From Xanthomonas sp. (GTDB lineage Bacteria > Pseudomonadota > Gammaproteobacteria > Xanthomonadales > Xanthomonadaceae), in NCBI GenBank assembly GCA_018262705.1, contig JADFDQ010000005.1:62001-126000 (forward strand): DNA of 64,000 nt. Direction: 5' to 3'. This document shows positions 7,680 to 14,988 of the stretch, one piece after another. Made by a program: the position numbers and the translations under genes. A model generated the notes under the pieces. That model saw nothing but the letters and a program-made list of their open reading frames with translations, did not search any database and had not been told where the DNA came from. Within the stretch, counting starts at the first letter, position 1; every line of letters starts with the position of its first letter.

Positions 7680-7949
7680 ATGGACCTGACATCGTCCCCG
7701 CTCGCTGCTGTTGTTCTTGCTCTGCTCCAGCTGGGGCTGGTTCGCCTGGTGCTCGCATGCATCCAGGATGAAACCGCGCTTCGCATGGCCGGCGGCGGAA
7801 GCCTGCTGCTCACACTTGCTGCCGCCGTGGCCTGGCCGTTGCTCACCCTGGACTTCGGCCTGTGGCCAATGGCCTACCTCGCCACTTTCGCCGCTGGCCT
7901 GGGCTTTTCCTGGTATCAACGGACCCGGCAGCTGCAGCAGGCGGTATGA
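7680..7949 (+). CDS. Three-helix membrane protein upstream of the pilin
   Basis: The product is 89 aa, almost wholly hydrophobic, with likely helices at about residues 6-25 (LAAVVLALLQLGLVRLVLAC), 36-58 and 62-80. The start at 7680 follows a type A promoter at leaderless distance; an in-frame ATG at 7671 overlaps the -10 and is less likely. Its stop overlaps the ATG of the pilin gene (ATGA). The pairing with a pilin suggests a pilus assembly or membrane partner role, which is inferred. Confidence 0.55.
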   Translation: MDLTSSPLAAVVLALLQLGLVRLVLACIQDETALRMAGGGSLLLTLAAAVAWPLLTLDFGLWPMAYLATFAAGLGFSWYQRTRQLQQAV

Positions 7950-8491
7950 AGTCGCGCGGCCTGGCCCTGGTCGAGCTCGTGATCGTGGTCGGCCTGGTCA
8001 TGGCGCTGGGAGCCGGCGTCGCAGCAATTGCCTGGCATGTCGACGAAATGGCACAAGTTGATCGGGCTGCCAAGCAATTTCGCGAGCTGTTGGATGCGAT
8101 CGACGGCAGCAACGGATCGGCCATCGGCCACTTCTCTGGGATCAATGCCGAGCACATTGCCCAAGAGGAACTGGCACCACCGGCGATGATCGAGAACGGC
8201 GGCTTGCGTTCGCGATGGGGCCCGATCGAGCTTGAGCCGTTGACCGTGGATCCGCGCCGGCCGCATGCCCATGTGCGCATCACCTACAGCGACATTCCCC
8301 AGGCGCTGTGCTTCCCGCTGGTCCGTGCCATTGAACAAGGCGTGGACACGGTCAGGGTCAATGGCGTGGCCGTGTTCGATGCCAACCGCTTGAACATTGC
8401 CAAGCTGCAGGCGGCATGCGGCGCGGCAGATCTGGCGACAATTTCCATGGACCACGACGGCGGGGGTGGCGGGGATCCCGCCCAGCTCTAG
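7946..8491 (+). CDS. Type IV pilin-like protein (PilS-type)
   Basis: The product is 181 aa. A short basic leader MKSRG is followed by LALVELVIVVGLVMALGAGV, matching a type III signal peptide cleaved after Gly5, with the conserved Glu at +5 of the mature protein. Two C-terminal cysteines (ALCFPLV and QAACGAAD) are placed like the disulfide loop of type IVb pilins. PilS pilins of conjugative elements form thin pili that stabilise mating pairs. No prepilin peptidase or assembly ATPase is visible in this window, so those parts must lie elsewhere. The stop overlaps the stop of the convergent regulator gene. Confidence 0.65.
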   Translation: MKSRGLALVELVIVVGLVMALGAGVAAIAWHVDEMAQVDRAAKQFRELLDAIDGSNGSAIGHFSGINAEHIAQEELAPPAMIENGGLRSRWGPIELEPLTVDPRRPHAHVRITYSDIPQALCFPLVRAIEQGVDTVRVNGVAVFDANRLNIAKLQAACGAADLATISMDHDGGGGGDPAQL

Positions 8492-8838
8492 CCGTCGGCC
8501 TTCTTGCGGTTCTTTTGCTGGGCCAGCGCCTGCAGTTCATCGACCACACGCTTCTGATCCCGCGCCGGCAGGCTGGCAAGGTCGCGGATCACCTGAGCCA
8601 TCAACGGGGTATCGGCATAGAGCGACGCCATGGGCACGCCCAGCACCTTGGCCATGGCCCGAACCGTGGTCTCGTCTGGCTCGCTTGTGCCCCGCTCGTA
8701 GCGATTGCCCCTGGTCGAGCTCACTTCAATCGGGATCCTAGCCAGGACGCCTAAACGCTCTTGCGTTAGCCCGGCAGCAACGCGTGCTTCCCGCAGACGC
8801 AGGGGCAGGAGTTTGGGTGGGGAAGAGGGCTGGGCCAA
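8488..8838 (-). CDS. XRE-family HTH repressor
   Basis: The product is 116 aa. A Cro/C1-type HTH lies at about residues 12-65 (LRLREARVAAGLTQERLGVL, then SSTRGNRYERGTSEPDETTV and MAKVLGVPMASLYAD). A helical tail follows that may dimerise. The frame opens at a TTG (8838) with no strong ribosome site, so the true N-terminus is uncertain. It is divergent from the coiled-coil gene at 8945, and the intergenic space carries a perfect CCTACA/TGTAGG inverted repeat that is a good candidate operator. Confidence 0.75.
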   Translation of the reverse strand: MAQPSSPPKLLPLRLREARVAAGLTQERLGVLARIPIEVSSTRGNRYERGTSEPDETTVRAMAKVLGVPMASLYADTPLMAQVIRDLASLPARDQKRVVDELQALAQQKNRKKADG

Positions 8839-8877
8839 GATCTGAACGGCTGATCAGAACCACTTGAGGATGCCCTC

Positions 8878-8911
8878 TTGACCTTGATCTGTCTCCTACA
8901 GTATATGTAGG
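8878..8911 (+). promoter_or_regulatory. Promoter with overlapping inverted repeat (putative XRE operator)
   Basis: TTGACC at 8878-8883 and TATATG at 8902-8907. The inverted repeat CCTACA (8895-8900), GTATA, TGTAGG (8906-8911) covers the -10, as expected for a repressor site. Confidence 0.5.
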
Positions 8912-8944
8912 TTGCATCAAAGTGAAAGTAGATCGGGGGCATCA

Positions 8945-9373
8945 ATGCGACGCGGACAACTTCGTGACGAACACTTGCTCATGACATATCAATTCCTGCA
9001 GGGACAACGCCAAACGCAGGCCGCCGAAGAGCGGTCCCAACGTGCCAGGGAACGCCGGGCCTGGGATCGGGTAGACGAACTCAATGAGGAATGCGAGGAA
9101 CTGGGCGAGGAAGTCCGCAGCCTCCGGGACCAACTCGCCCGATCCAAGGCGTTCATCAGGCTGTTGCTTATCCAGAAAAAGGGCCTGATCAAGGTAATCA
9201 ACTACCTCAAGCGAGCATGGGACCCAAGAAATCCGGCTGAAAGAGGTTTGAAGGAAGACATCAACCCCTTGTTCCACAGTGAAATCGAAAAAATTCAATC
9301 CGATGCAGAATGCATGAGGCAGATCGAACAGGAGATTGAGGATAGAACCGCACCGGCACCGCCCAGCCGATAA
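8945..9373 (+). CDS. Coiled-coil protein under XRE control
   Basis: The product is 142 aa, highly charged, with heptad-like Leu/Glu/Arg spacing from about residue 25 to 80 (ERRAWDRVDELNEECEELGE, then EVRSLRDQLARS). A shorter helix at 110-135 follows. No signal peptide, membrane segment or enzyme motif is seen. It is separated from the divergent XRE gene by a 106-bp control region. Pairs of this shape may be regulator/target or toxin-antitoxin modules, but no toxin signature is visible here. Function unknown. Confidence 0.55.
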   Translation: MRRGQLRDEHLLMTYQFLQGQRQTQAAEERSQRARERRAWDRVDELNEECEELGEEVRSLRDQLARSKAFIRLLLIQKKGLIKVINYLKRAWDPRNPAERGLKEDINPLFHSEIEKIQSDAECMRQIEQEIEDRTAPAPPSR

Positions 9374-9375
9374 CC

Positions 9376-9807
9376 TCAGGGCACCAGCCGCCCACTCGCA
9401 CTGCAGCTCTGCGCCCAGTTCAGCATGGGTGTCGCAGGCAGATGCCACCCTTCGAATTCCTGCTTGTCCGCACCTTCGCGCTTCATGCGCATGCGCCCCT
9501 TGCGCGCCTCCGCCAGGAACCGCCTGCCCTCCTGCGTGATGTAGGGCTCTCCCAGGCCATCGCCCGGTAGCAGCACCAGCCCCAGCCGCTGGGCACGCAT
9601 CAGCTCCTGCAGCGCCGCCATGGCGTCGCATCCGGTCGCCTCCATGATCAGCTCAGTGGACGACTGTGGCATCGGCTTGTTGCCGGCCTTGGACCCCCGC
9701 GGCAGGCCGTGGGCGCGACGGAATGCCTCCCACTGGGCGCAACATTTCTCGCAGGCGCGCAGGACCTCGATCGTGTCAGGCTGCGGGCAATAGATGTCGT
9801 TAGCCAT
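9376..9807 (-). CDS. Hypothetical protein, last gene of a four-gene operon
   Basis: The product is 143 aa, soluble, with a CEKCCAQW cysteine cluster near residue 19 that could bind metal. A winged-helix-like C-terminal half follows (LMRAQRLGLVLLPGDG, then YITQEGRRFLAEARKG). The ATG shares one base with the preceding stop (TAATG), indicating coupling. The four genes 10617-9376 form an overlapping minus-strand operon under a type B promoter. No family recognised. Confidence 0.55.
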   Translation of the reverse strand: MANDIYCPQPDTIEVLRACEKCCAQWEAFRRAHGLPRGSKAGNKPMPQSSTELIMEATGCDAMAALQELMRAQRLGLVLLPGDGLGEPYITQEGRRFLAEARKGRMRMKREGADKQEFEGWHLPATPMLNWAQSCSASGRLVP

Positions 9808-10154
9808 TAGAGCCTCCCCTGGCGCCGCGTAGCGCCCATCGCTGGCCCCGTATTGCGCTCCATCCGCATCCTATCGCGGCGCGCGTCCCATCGACCCTGG
9901 ACTTCAGCAATCTCGTCCTCGCGCCTCCACGATCTGTCTTGCGTCCAAACATTGCTGTTTCGATAAAGCTTGAAATACTCACGCCGCCAATAGCGCCTAA
10001 ACGCTTTGTCATAGCGCCTAAACGCTTTGTCATCAGCATCAATCGTTCCCATAAAATCATTAACAAACTTTATCTGCTCAGGATCCAAAGCAAAGAGTTT
10101 GTTGTGCTCGGCAAGCACGCCAGAGGTCTTATCAATTCGAATGGCCCCGTTCAC
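9807..10154 (-). CDS. Hypothetical basic protein with internal tandem repeat
   Basis: The product is 115 aa and strongly basic in the second half (many Arg and Trp). It contains a tandem duplication of DKAFRRY, encoded by a 21-bp direct repeat at 9991-10032. The ATG overlaps the stop of the upstream gene by 4 bp (ATGA). No signal peptide or known domain is seen. The Arg-rich composition would suit nucleic acid binding, which is speculation. Confidence 0.5.
   Translation of the reverse strand: MNGAIRIDKTSGVLAEHNKLFALDPEQIKFVNDFMGTIDADDKAFRRYDKAFRRYWRREYFKLYRNSNVWTQDRSWRREDEIAEVQGRWDARRDRMRMERNTGPAMGATRRQGRL
9991..10032. repeat. Two perfect 21-bp tandem repeats
   Basis: The unit beginning TAGCGCCTAAACGC occupies 9991-10011 and 10012-10032 and keeps the reading frame, adding seven residues to the encoded protein. 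Identity is complete, so the duplication is recent. Confidence 0.85.
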
Positions 10155-10405
10155 AACTCCACCCCCTGCCTGCGTCCGAAAACGCAGGCATGCACCGGAT
10201 AGTGATCGCGGCGCGCCTCGACATGCGCAGCGGCCTTCTTGTTGCCCGCCTTCCAGGCCAGCTTGAGTGCGCGTGCCATGTGCCGCTGGTGCGCAGCTGC
10301 GGAGGCGTGCGCGAGCTGGGCAAGGGAGCGCTCGGTGTGGCGGTAGAGGAGCCAGGCAAGGATGCCGGAGGTGGTGATAAGCAGGTAAAGGATCAGGGCG
10401 TTCAT
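10151..10405 (-). CDS. Small membrane-anchored protein
   Basis: The product is 84 aa: an N-terminal helix (MNALILYLLITTSGILAWLL) followed by a basic, His/Ala-rich cytoplasmic or periplasmic helix. It overlaps the genes on both sides by 4 bp, so translation is coupled along the operon. No family recognised. Confidence 0.5.
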   Translation of the reverse strand: MNALILYLLITTSGILAWLLYRHTERSLAQLAHASAAAHQRHMARALKLAWKAGNKKAAAHVEARRDHYPVHACVFGRRQGVEL

Positions 10406-10617
10406 GGAAGCCTCTCAGCCCGGATCAGGCGCCACATATCGCTGGTGTAGTCGGGAAACGCTGTGCGACGAAGCTGCTTCACCGCTAAAAAATGAAGTTG
10501 CTCGTGATCGTCAGACTGGGACCACACATCAACATGGCCCTCATATTGGGCATAAATACCACTGATTGTCTGCATGTAGCAGCGGAAGCGCATTGGCTGA
10601 TCCTCTTGGATGTTCAT
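10402..10617 (-). CDS. Small hypothetical protein, first gene of operon
   Basis: The product is 71 aa, or 63 aa if the second ATG (MRFRCY, 10593) is used. The pattern of aromatic and polar residues (GIYAQYEGHVDVWSQSDDHE) suggests a compact beta-rich fold. It lies about 30 nt after a type B promoter. Similar short proteins are frequent on mobile elements, but no function is known. Confidence 0.45.
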   Translation of the reverse strand: MNIQEDQPMRFRCYMQTISGIYAQYEGHVDVWSQSDDHEQLHFLAVKQLRRTAFPDYTSDMWRLIRAERLP

Positions 10618-10648
10618 TGTCCCTCTCTATTGTTGCTATCCTTATATC

Positions 10649-10677
10649 CATGCAAACCTATATCGCGTTTTTGTCAA
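10649..10677 (-). promoter_or_regulatory. Type B promoter with upstream GAATTGAAATG element
   Basis: TTGACA at 10677-10672 and TGCATG at 10654-10649 (17-bp spacing). GAATTGAAATG with similar flanks lies about 25 bp upstream of the -35, as at the promoter at 6992. Confidence 0.55.
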
Positions 10678-10696
10678 GCCTGAAACCGTGCGAAAA

Positions 10697-11065
10697 TCAC
10701 ATTTCAATTCGTTGCTGGCCGCGATGAATTGGCTTCCGCATACTTACATCAGAACGCCCGATAGCCCCGGCAATCAGCTGACGCATAGCGTCGTTGAATG
10801 TGATGCCCGCCCTCTTGGCTCCAGCTTCCAGCGCGGCTACGGCTTTGGCGTCGCATTCGAACCAGCCTGTGCGCGCTTCACCCGCCGAGACGCGCGCCGG
10901 CGCCAAGTCAAAGGGGCTGGCCGCATACTGCAGGACGAGCTGGCGCAACGCGCTCAAGGCCTGCCAGCCCTGACGACGGGCTAGCGCCTGGAAGCAGGCC
11001 CAGTCGTCGGCATCGAGCCGGAAGGCCTGGACACGCGTCTGCTTGTGGCGGGACTGGAGTTTCAT
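10697..11065 (-). CDS. Putative RHH-like small regulator
   Basis: The product is 122 aa from the ATG at 11065, which has GGAG 9 nt upstream. The N-terminus is basic (MKLQSRHKQTRVQAFRLDAD), and both the middle (ALARRQGWQALSALRQLVLQ) and the C-terminus (ITFNDAMRQLIAGAIG) have the helix pattern of RHH proteins that regulate plasmid genes. It is the last gene of an operon of three; its 3' end overlaps the upstream element of the next promoter. The DNA target is unknown. Confidence 0.5.
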   Translation of the reverse strand: MKLQSRHKQTRVQAFRLDADDWACFQALARRQGWQALSALRQLVLQYAASPFDLAPARVSAGEARTGWFECDAKAVAALEAGAKRAGITFNDAMRQLIAGAIGRSDVSMRKPIHRGQQRIEM

Positions 11066-11304
11066 CGTGCTCGATCTCCACTCGTCACATCGAGCCCGCG
11101 GGGCCGCTGCGTTCCCAGCCAGCCCATGGCCCGGTATTCCTCGCCCGTCAGCAGCTTGGACACCCCCAGCCATTGTGTCAGCTGGTAAAGCCCGATCGTG
11201 TGCGGGTGCGCCTGGATGCTCTCGTGCAGGGCTTTGGTCAGGTAGCACACGGATCCATCCTTTCGCTCGTAGGCGAAACAGCGGCGGCGGGTGGGGGTGG
11301 TCAT
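11062..11304 (-). CDS. Small hypothetical protein
   Basis: The product is 80 aa with two cysteines (RRRCFAYERKDGSVCYLTK) and a short C-terminal basic tail. The stop overlaps the ATG of the next gene. No domain recognised. Confidence 0.45.
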   Translation of the reverse strand: MTTPTRRRCFAYERKDGSVCYLTKALHESIQAHPHTIGLYQLTQWLGVSKLLTGEEYRAMGWLGTQRPRGLDVTSGDRAR

Positions 11305-11306
11305 GA

Positions 11307-11657
11307 TCAGTATTCGCTCGTCATTTCGTCGTAGACCTGGCGCTCGTTCGGATCGTCCAGATCCAGCGCACCATTGGCGACCATCTCATCGGCGATTTCA
11401 TGATCGGACAGCGCATCGTCGCCAAGAATGTCTTGAAGCTCCTCATCGTAGTTGCTGTAGACCGGGAGGGGACTTGCACCATCGTCGGTGGTTATCCAAT
11501 AGGGGGCCCCCGTGAAATCGAATGCCTTGAGGCCGTCTTCTTCGCTCCAGGTCTCCTGCTCGGCCAGGATGTGCTTCTGGGTAGAAAGGTAAACACCTTT
11601 ACGCAGCTCAGCCCACCCATTTTCCCTAGCGCTGTCGATTGCATCAATTGCGTTCAT
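11307..11657 (-). CDS. Acidic hypothetical protein
   Basis: The product is 116 aa and strongly acidic in the second half (DDALSDHEIADEMVANGALD and similar). The acidity recalls DNA-mimic anti-restriction proteins such as ArdA, but the sequence does not match ArdA motifs, so this is only a hint. It is the first gene of an operon behind a promoter with TTGACG and TATGTT. GGGGAGATCGC precedes the ATG. Confidence 0.45.
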   Translation of the reverse strand: MNAIDAIDSARENGWAELRKGVYLSTQKHILAEQETWSEEDGLKAFDFTGAPYWITTDDGASPLPVYSNYDEELQDILGDDALSDHEIADEMVANGALDLDDPNERQVYDEMTSEY

Positions 11658-11688
11658 TGCGATCTCCCCAAAGTTTGTTTACATCTTC

Positions 11689-11716
11689 AACATAGCTTCT
11701 TTCAACCTTTCGTCAA
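11689..11716 (-). promoter_or_regulatory. Promoter for the 11657-10697 operon
   Basis: TTGACG at 11716-11711 and TATGTT at 11694-11689 with 16-bp spacing, about 30 nt before the ATG. The surrounding bases are AT-rich compared with neighbours. Confidence 0.5.
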
Positions 11717-11890
11717 GGTTTATACCGCCATTATTTGCGCCTATTTCTGTGCGCTAACTCACACTCTGAAATAGCCGTAAATTGCGATAATGTGCTGCCC
11801 ATACCTCGCAATACGGCAGGCTCTTCCCGCCCTTCTTCTCGTTCTCTCGCTCTTGATCTTCGCCACGCCATTGGCACTCGAAGGGCTGCA

Positions 11891-12073
11891 TCAACAGCCC
11901 CAGGGTCCATCGACGCGGTCCAGGTCGTAGTCCTGGCCGAATGCCAGCGCGGCCTCGCGTGGCTCCAGGTCGCGATAACGGGCCAGGTCCTGATCGCTCA
12001 TGCCGGCGTCGATATGGTCGATCGCGTAGTAGCGCTTGAGGTAGGTATCGAAGTCGCGGGTCCAGTTGTCCAT
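11891..12073 (-). CDS. Small acidic hypothetical protein
   Basis: The product is 60 aa, starting MDNWTRDFDTYLKRYYAIDH and rich in Asp, Tyr and Arg. GGAGACAACC precedes the ATG at 12073; the upstream extension of the frame has no ribosome site. No domain was recognised. It follows the gene at 12332 and is probably cotranscribed with it. Confidence 0.5.
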   Translation of the reverse strand: MDNWTRDFDTYLKRYYAIDHIDAGMSDQDLARYRDLEPREAALAFGQDYDLDRVDGPWGC

Positions 12074-12119
12074 GGTTGTCTCCGTGGGCTGCCGGGGGCT
12101 TGCGCCCCCAGCGATACCG

Positions 12120-12332
12120 TCAGTCGGCCTTGGGCTCGAAGCGGCGCAGGACCACGACGCCGTCGACCGGCACGGCCTGGAGCACAACCCGGAAGCCCTT
12201 GCCGTCCTGGTGCGGCCACGCGGTGCCGATCTGGATCCAGTCGTGCTTGGTTTCGCCGTTCTGCTCGTATTCGCGGACGGTGAAGGCGTCGAAGCGGGTG
12301 GCCGAGGCGGCCGGGGTGGACTTCTTGCTCAT
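12120..12332 (-). CDS. Conserved small plasmid protein (IGxAWPHxDGxG type)
   Basis: The product is 70 aa. The core DWIQIGTAWPHQDGKGFRVV followed by QAVPVDGVVVLR is a pattern common in short proteins of conjugative plasmids and ICEs of Proteobacteria. The fold is probably a small beta-barrel, and the function is unknown. The ATG at 12332 has AAGGACAAG upstream; the longer frame upstream lacks a ribosome site. Confidence 0.6.
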   Translation of the reverse strand: MSKKSTPAASATRFDAFTVREYEQNGETKHDWIQIGTAWPHQDGKGFRVVLQAVPVDGVVVLRRFEPKAD

Positions 12333-12661
12333 GATCTTGTCCTTGCTGTGTTCACGCGGATTGCGTGGGTTCAGCGGCAAGCGAAGGCATGAGCGCAGCA
12401 GCACCCGCAGGGGCGCAATGGAATACAAGGCCGGGAAGAGACTAGCGTTGCCGCAACATCAAGGGCGGCAAAAGCGGCTCTGACTGGGCGTAGTTGAAAT
12501 GGAGCAGCGATGTCCAGGTTCTGGACCGAGCTTGCGCTGCGCGGCCGTAGCGATAGTGGCCCACATGAGCTATCCGCCCACAGCCAGGGACTTGTGAGCT
12601 GTCCATGCCTAGCACTCGGCTACCGCTTTGCCTTCTACGCGAATACAGGCAGGCGAATCTG
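12333..12661. other. Intergenic, no gene recognised
   Basis: The stretch between the small conserved gene and the end of the usher fragment has only short frames without motifs. No repeat or hairpin stood out. Confidence 0.4.
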
Positions 12662-14419
12662 CTACTGGCATTCAAGGGTCGGCACGGTTTCCCAGGACGG
12701 CAACGGGGTCGGTAGGCGCATCGAGCATGTGCCGGTCTCGTCCGTGATCGTCAGCTGCTGCCCAGGGACGGGATGCTCCAGGTAGAGGGCGCCATCGAAG
12801 CCCACGGTGGCCTCCTCGGTATCGGACTGGACGCGGGTTCCCGCCTCGATCGGTGTAGCGCGGTGGACCACGAACGCGCGTGCATCGTGTGCAAGCACCT
12901 TGAATGTGGCCTGCGCACCGTTCATGCGACGGGGCGCCACCGTCAATTCGCTGGTTTCCAGCTGAACGCCAGGCGGTAGCGCGCGGTCGTCGATGCGAAT
13001 GGTGGTCGCCGACAGCGCCTGCAGGTCAGGCACCACGAGCCGCCCTGCCTTGTTGGTCTTGCCCAAGCTCCGGCCATCGGCGCGCACTGGCACATCCGGC
13101 ACACCCGCCACATTGACGACGGCGTAGCCATCATTGACATGCGGTAGCCAGGTCGCGCCACCGGCGCCCAGGTGGACCGCGCCGGAAAACTCGCCCGATA
13201 CGCGGGTGTCGCCTTCCTGCTGCTGGATCTCCATGCGCGCCCAGCCCTTCGCCAAGCGCGCATCGGCCGCCAGCCGCGCCTGCTGCTCGCCATTGACCTG
13301 GGCGAGCTCGCCCCGCACGGAAACGGGCGTGCCGGCGACATCGGCGTGGTAGCTGCCTGCCAAGCTCGTGCGGCTGAAGTCAGGTGCCTGCCTAGCAGTA
13401 GCCGTGAGGCTTCCGCGGCCGAAGTTGTAGCGGTAGCCGATGGCCAGCGTCGGCTCGTGGCGCTCCAGGTCGTAGAGCGCTGAAGCGGTCAGCGAATGCC
13501 GCCCCGACTGCCAGCCCAAGTCGAGCTGGCCGTAGGCGATGCGCTGATCCTTGCCGTCCAGCATGGTGGTCATGTCCACTGCCGACGCACGAGCTCGCCA
13601 GCGTCTATCGGCGCTACTCCAGGACACTGCCGCCTGGGTGCGCTCCTTGGACTGGAGGCCGAGCGCGTCGTTGGCCGACAGCTGCCAGAAGCCATCGCTG
13701 CGCTCGTGCGATAGCGACACGCCCACGCGTGGTCCCTGGTAGCTGTATTGCACGCGCTGGTAGCGCCCCCTGCCCTGCTCACCTGATGACTGCCCCAACT
13801 GGACATCGAGCAGGCCCGCAGGCCCCAGAACCGTGCGTGCGCCGACGATCGCGTTGTGGTGGTCGCCATCGCTCTGGGCGCTGGCCGATACGGTCCAGGT
13901 ATCCGAAAGCCCCCGGGCCACTTCGATGGAGGCGCCAGGCTTGCCGTAGTCGTCGCTGATGCCCTGGCGCACGCGCCCTGCGGCCACGCTCCAGGTGGTC
14001 AAGCCCTTGCGCAGCAGATGGGGGCTGAAATACAGCTGCTGGGAAGTGATGACTTGCTCGCGCCCGAAGGCATCGCGCACCACGACATCCATGGCGTTGC
14101 GACCAGGGCGCAACGGGAACCGCTCGATGGTGAACGCCCCCTTCTCGACATCGTGCTGGGCAACACGGGCCTGGTTTGCCAGGACATCGACCGTGGCCGC
14201 GTCCAATGCGACGCCACCGATCGAAGGCACCGGATAGGTCGGGGTATAAGGATCCAGGCTGGGATCCTTGGCCACGCGCACGCCACCCAGCCATGCCCCG
14301 CTCGCGCCGCCGCTGCGCACATCGCCCAGCTGGTAGGACACCTGCCGCTGGTAGTCGTCGAACTGCCAGCGGCTCTGGCCGCGCACATATTCAGCGCCCC
14401 CGTTGCTACTCCAGTTCAC
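12662..14419 (-). pseudogene. Fimbrial usher (FimD/PapC-type) lacking its N-terminus
   Basis: The readable part is 585 aa from a GTG at 14419. It starts inside the barrel region (SRWQFDDYQRQVSYQLGDV) and continues through the plug and barrel strands (VAKDPSLDPYTPTYPVPSIG, then NYNFGRGSLT-like strands). It ends in a PapC-type C-terminal domain (ATVGFDGALYLEHPVPGQQL with a late Cys pair). Intact ushers are about 800-850 aa and begin with a periplasmic chaperone-binding domain, which is absent. The frame can be followed a few codons upstream into the 3' end of the adjoining HTH gene, so the two were joined by a deletion or recombination. No pilin or chaperone gene is nearby. Confidence 0.7.
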
Positions 14420-14943
14420 CTGCCCGGTGCTGGGGCGGCAAAGCGCGCCTTCCGCTTGCGGTCCTGGACCGCCGCGCTGTTGGCCATGCGCTTCTTCTGC
14501 AGCGCAGGCGACAGCTGCAGGGCCTTGATGTCCCGCTGGACTGTTGTCGCGGATACCCGCAGAACCTCGGCTATTTCGGGCGTCGTCAGCCCTCTCTCGA
14601 TTAGGCCCGGGATCTGCAGCCGTCGGCGCCAGCAGGGCCTGGCCAGGCGGCGGGCTTCAAGCAACGCCTCGCGATCGGGTAGCGTGGCCAGGTCCTGCTC
14701 GATGGCATAAGGGGTGGTCCCCAAAGCTCTCGCGATCTGGTAGTTGAGCATGCCCCGGCGCAGCAGATGCGGCAGCTGCTCACGGCGTTGCTCTGCTGTC
14801 GGCCGGTTGGCGCCCAGCCCCATCTCCTGGATCAACTGCCAGACGCGCTGGCGCGAGATGCCGAGCTCACGGCCGATGGCCGACTGGCTCATCCCCTGCT
14901 CGTGAAGCCGGCGCACACTCTTGCGATGGGCAGCTTTGTCCAT
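14416..14943 (-). CDS. Multi-HTH regulator, paralogue 1
   Basis: The product is 175 aa with repeated resolvase/HTH_7-like helix-turn-helix units. The first is SVRRLHEQGMSQSAIGRELG then SRQRVWQLI; the second is HLLRRGMLNYQIARALG; the third is LIERGLTTPEIAEVLRVSAT. It is clearly homologous to the next gene upstream. The ATG is 6 nt from the -10 of a type A promoter, so the mRNA may be leaderless. The last residues run into the usher fragment, so the natural C-terminus may have been changed. It is a candidate for the factor that reads the type A operators. Confidence 0.65.
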   Translation of the reverse strand: MDKAAHRKSVRRLHEQGMSQSAIGRELGISRQRVWQLIQEMGLGANRPTAEQRREQLPHLLRRGMLNYQIARALGTTPYAIEQDLATLPDREALLEARRLARPCWRRRLQIPGLIERGLTTPEIAEVLRVSATTVQRDIKALQLSPALQKKRMANSAAVQDRKRKARFAAPAPGR

Positions 14944-14949
14944 GCTTTC

Positions 14950-14977
14950 TTTCTAACAGCGGCCGGCCCGCTGTCAA
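14950..14977 (-). promoter_or_regulatory. Type A promoter/operator (TTGACAGCGGGCCG)
   Basis: TTGACA at 14977-14972, GCGGGCCG directly after, and TAGAAA at 14955-14950 (16-bp spacing). The ATG at 14943 is 6 nt further on. Confidence 0.55.
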
Positions 14978-14988
14978 TGACGCACGGT

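Noticed and set aside
11790-11930. 46-codon plus-strand frame with a signal-like hydrophobic stretch
   Set aside because: No ribosome site is present, and it overlaps the small gene at 11891 on the other strand.
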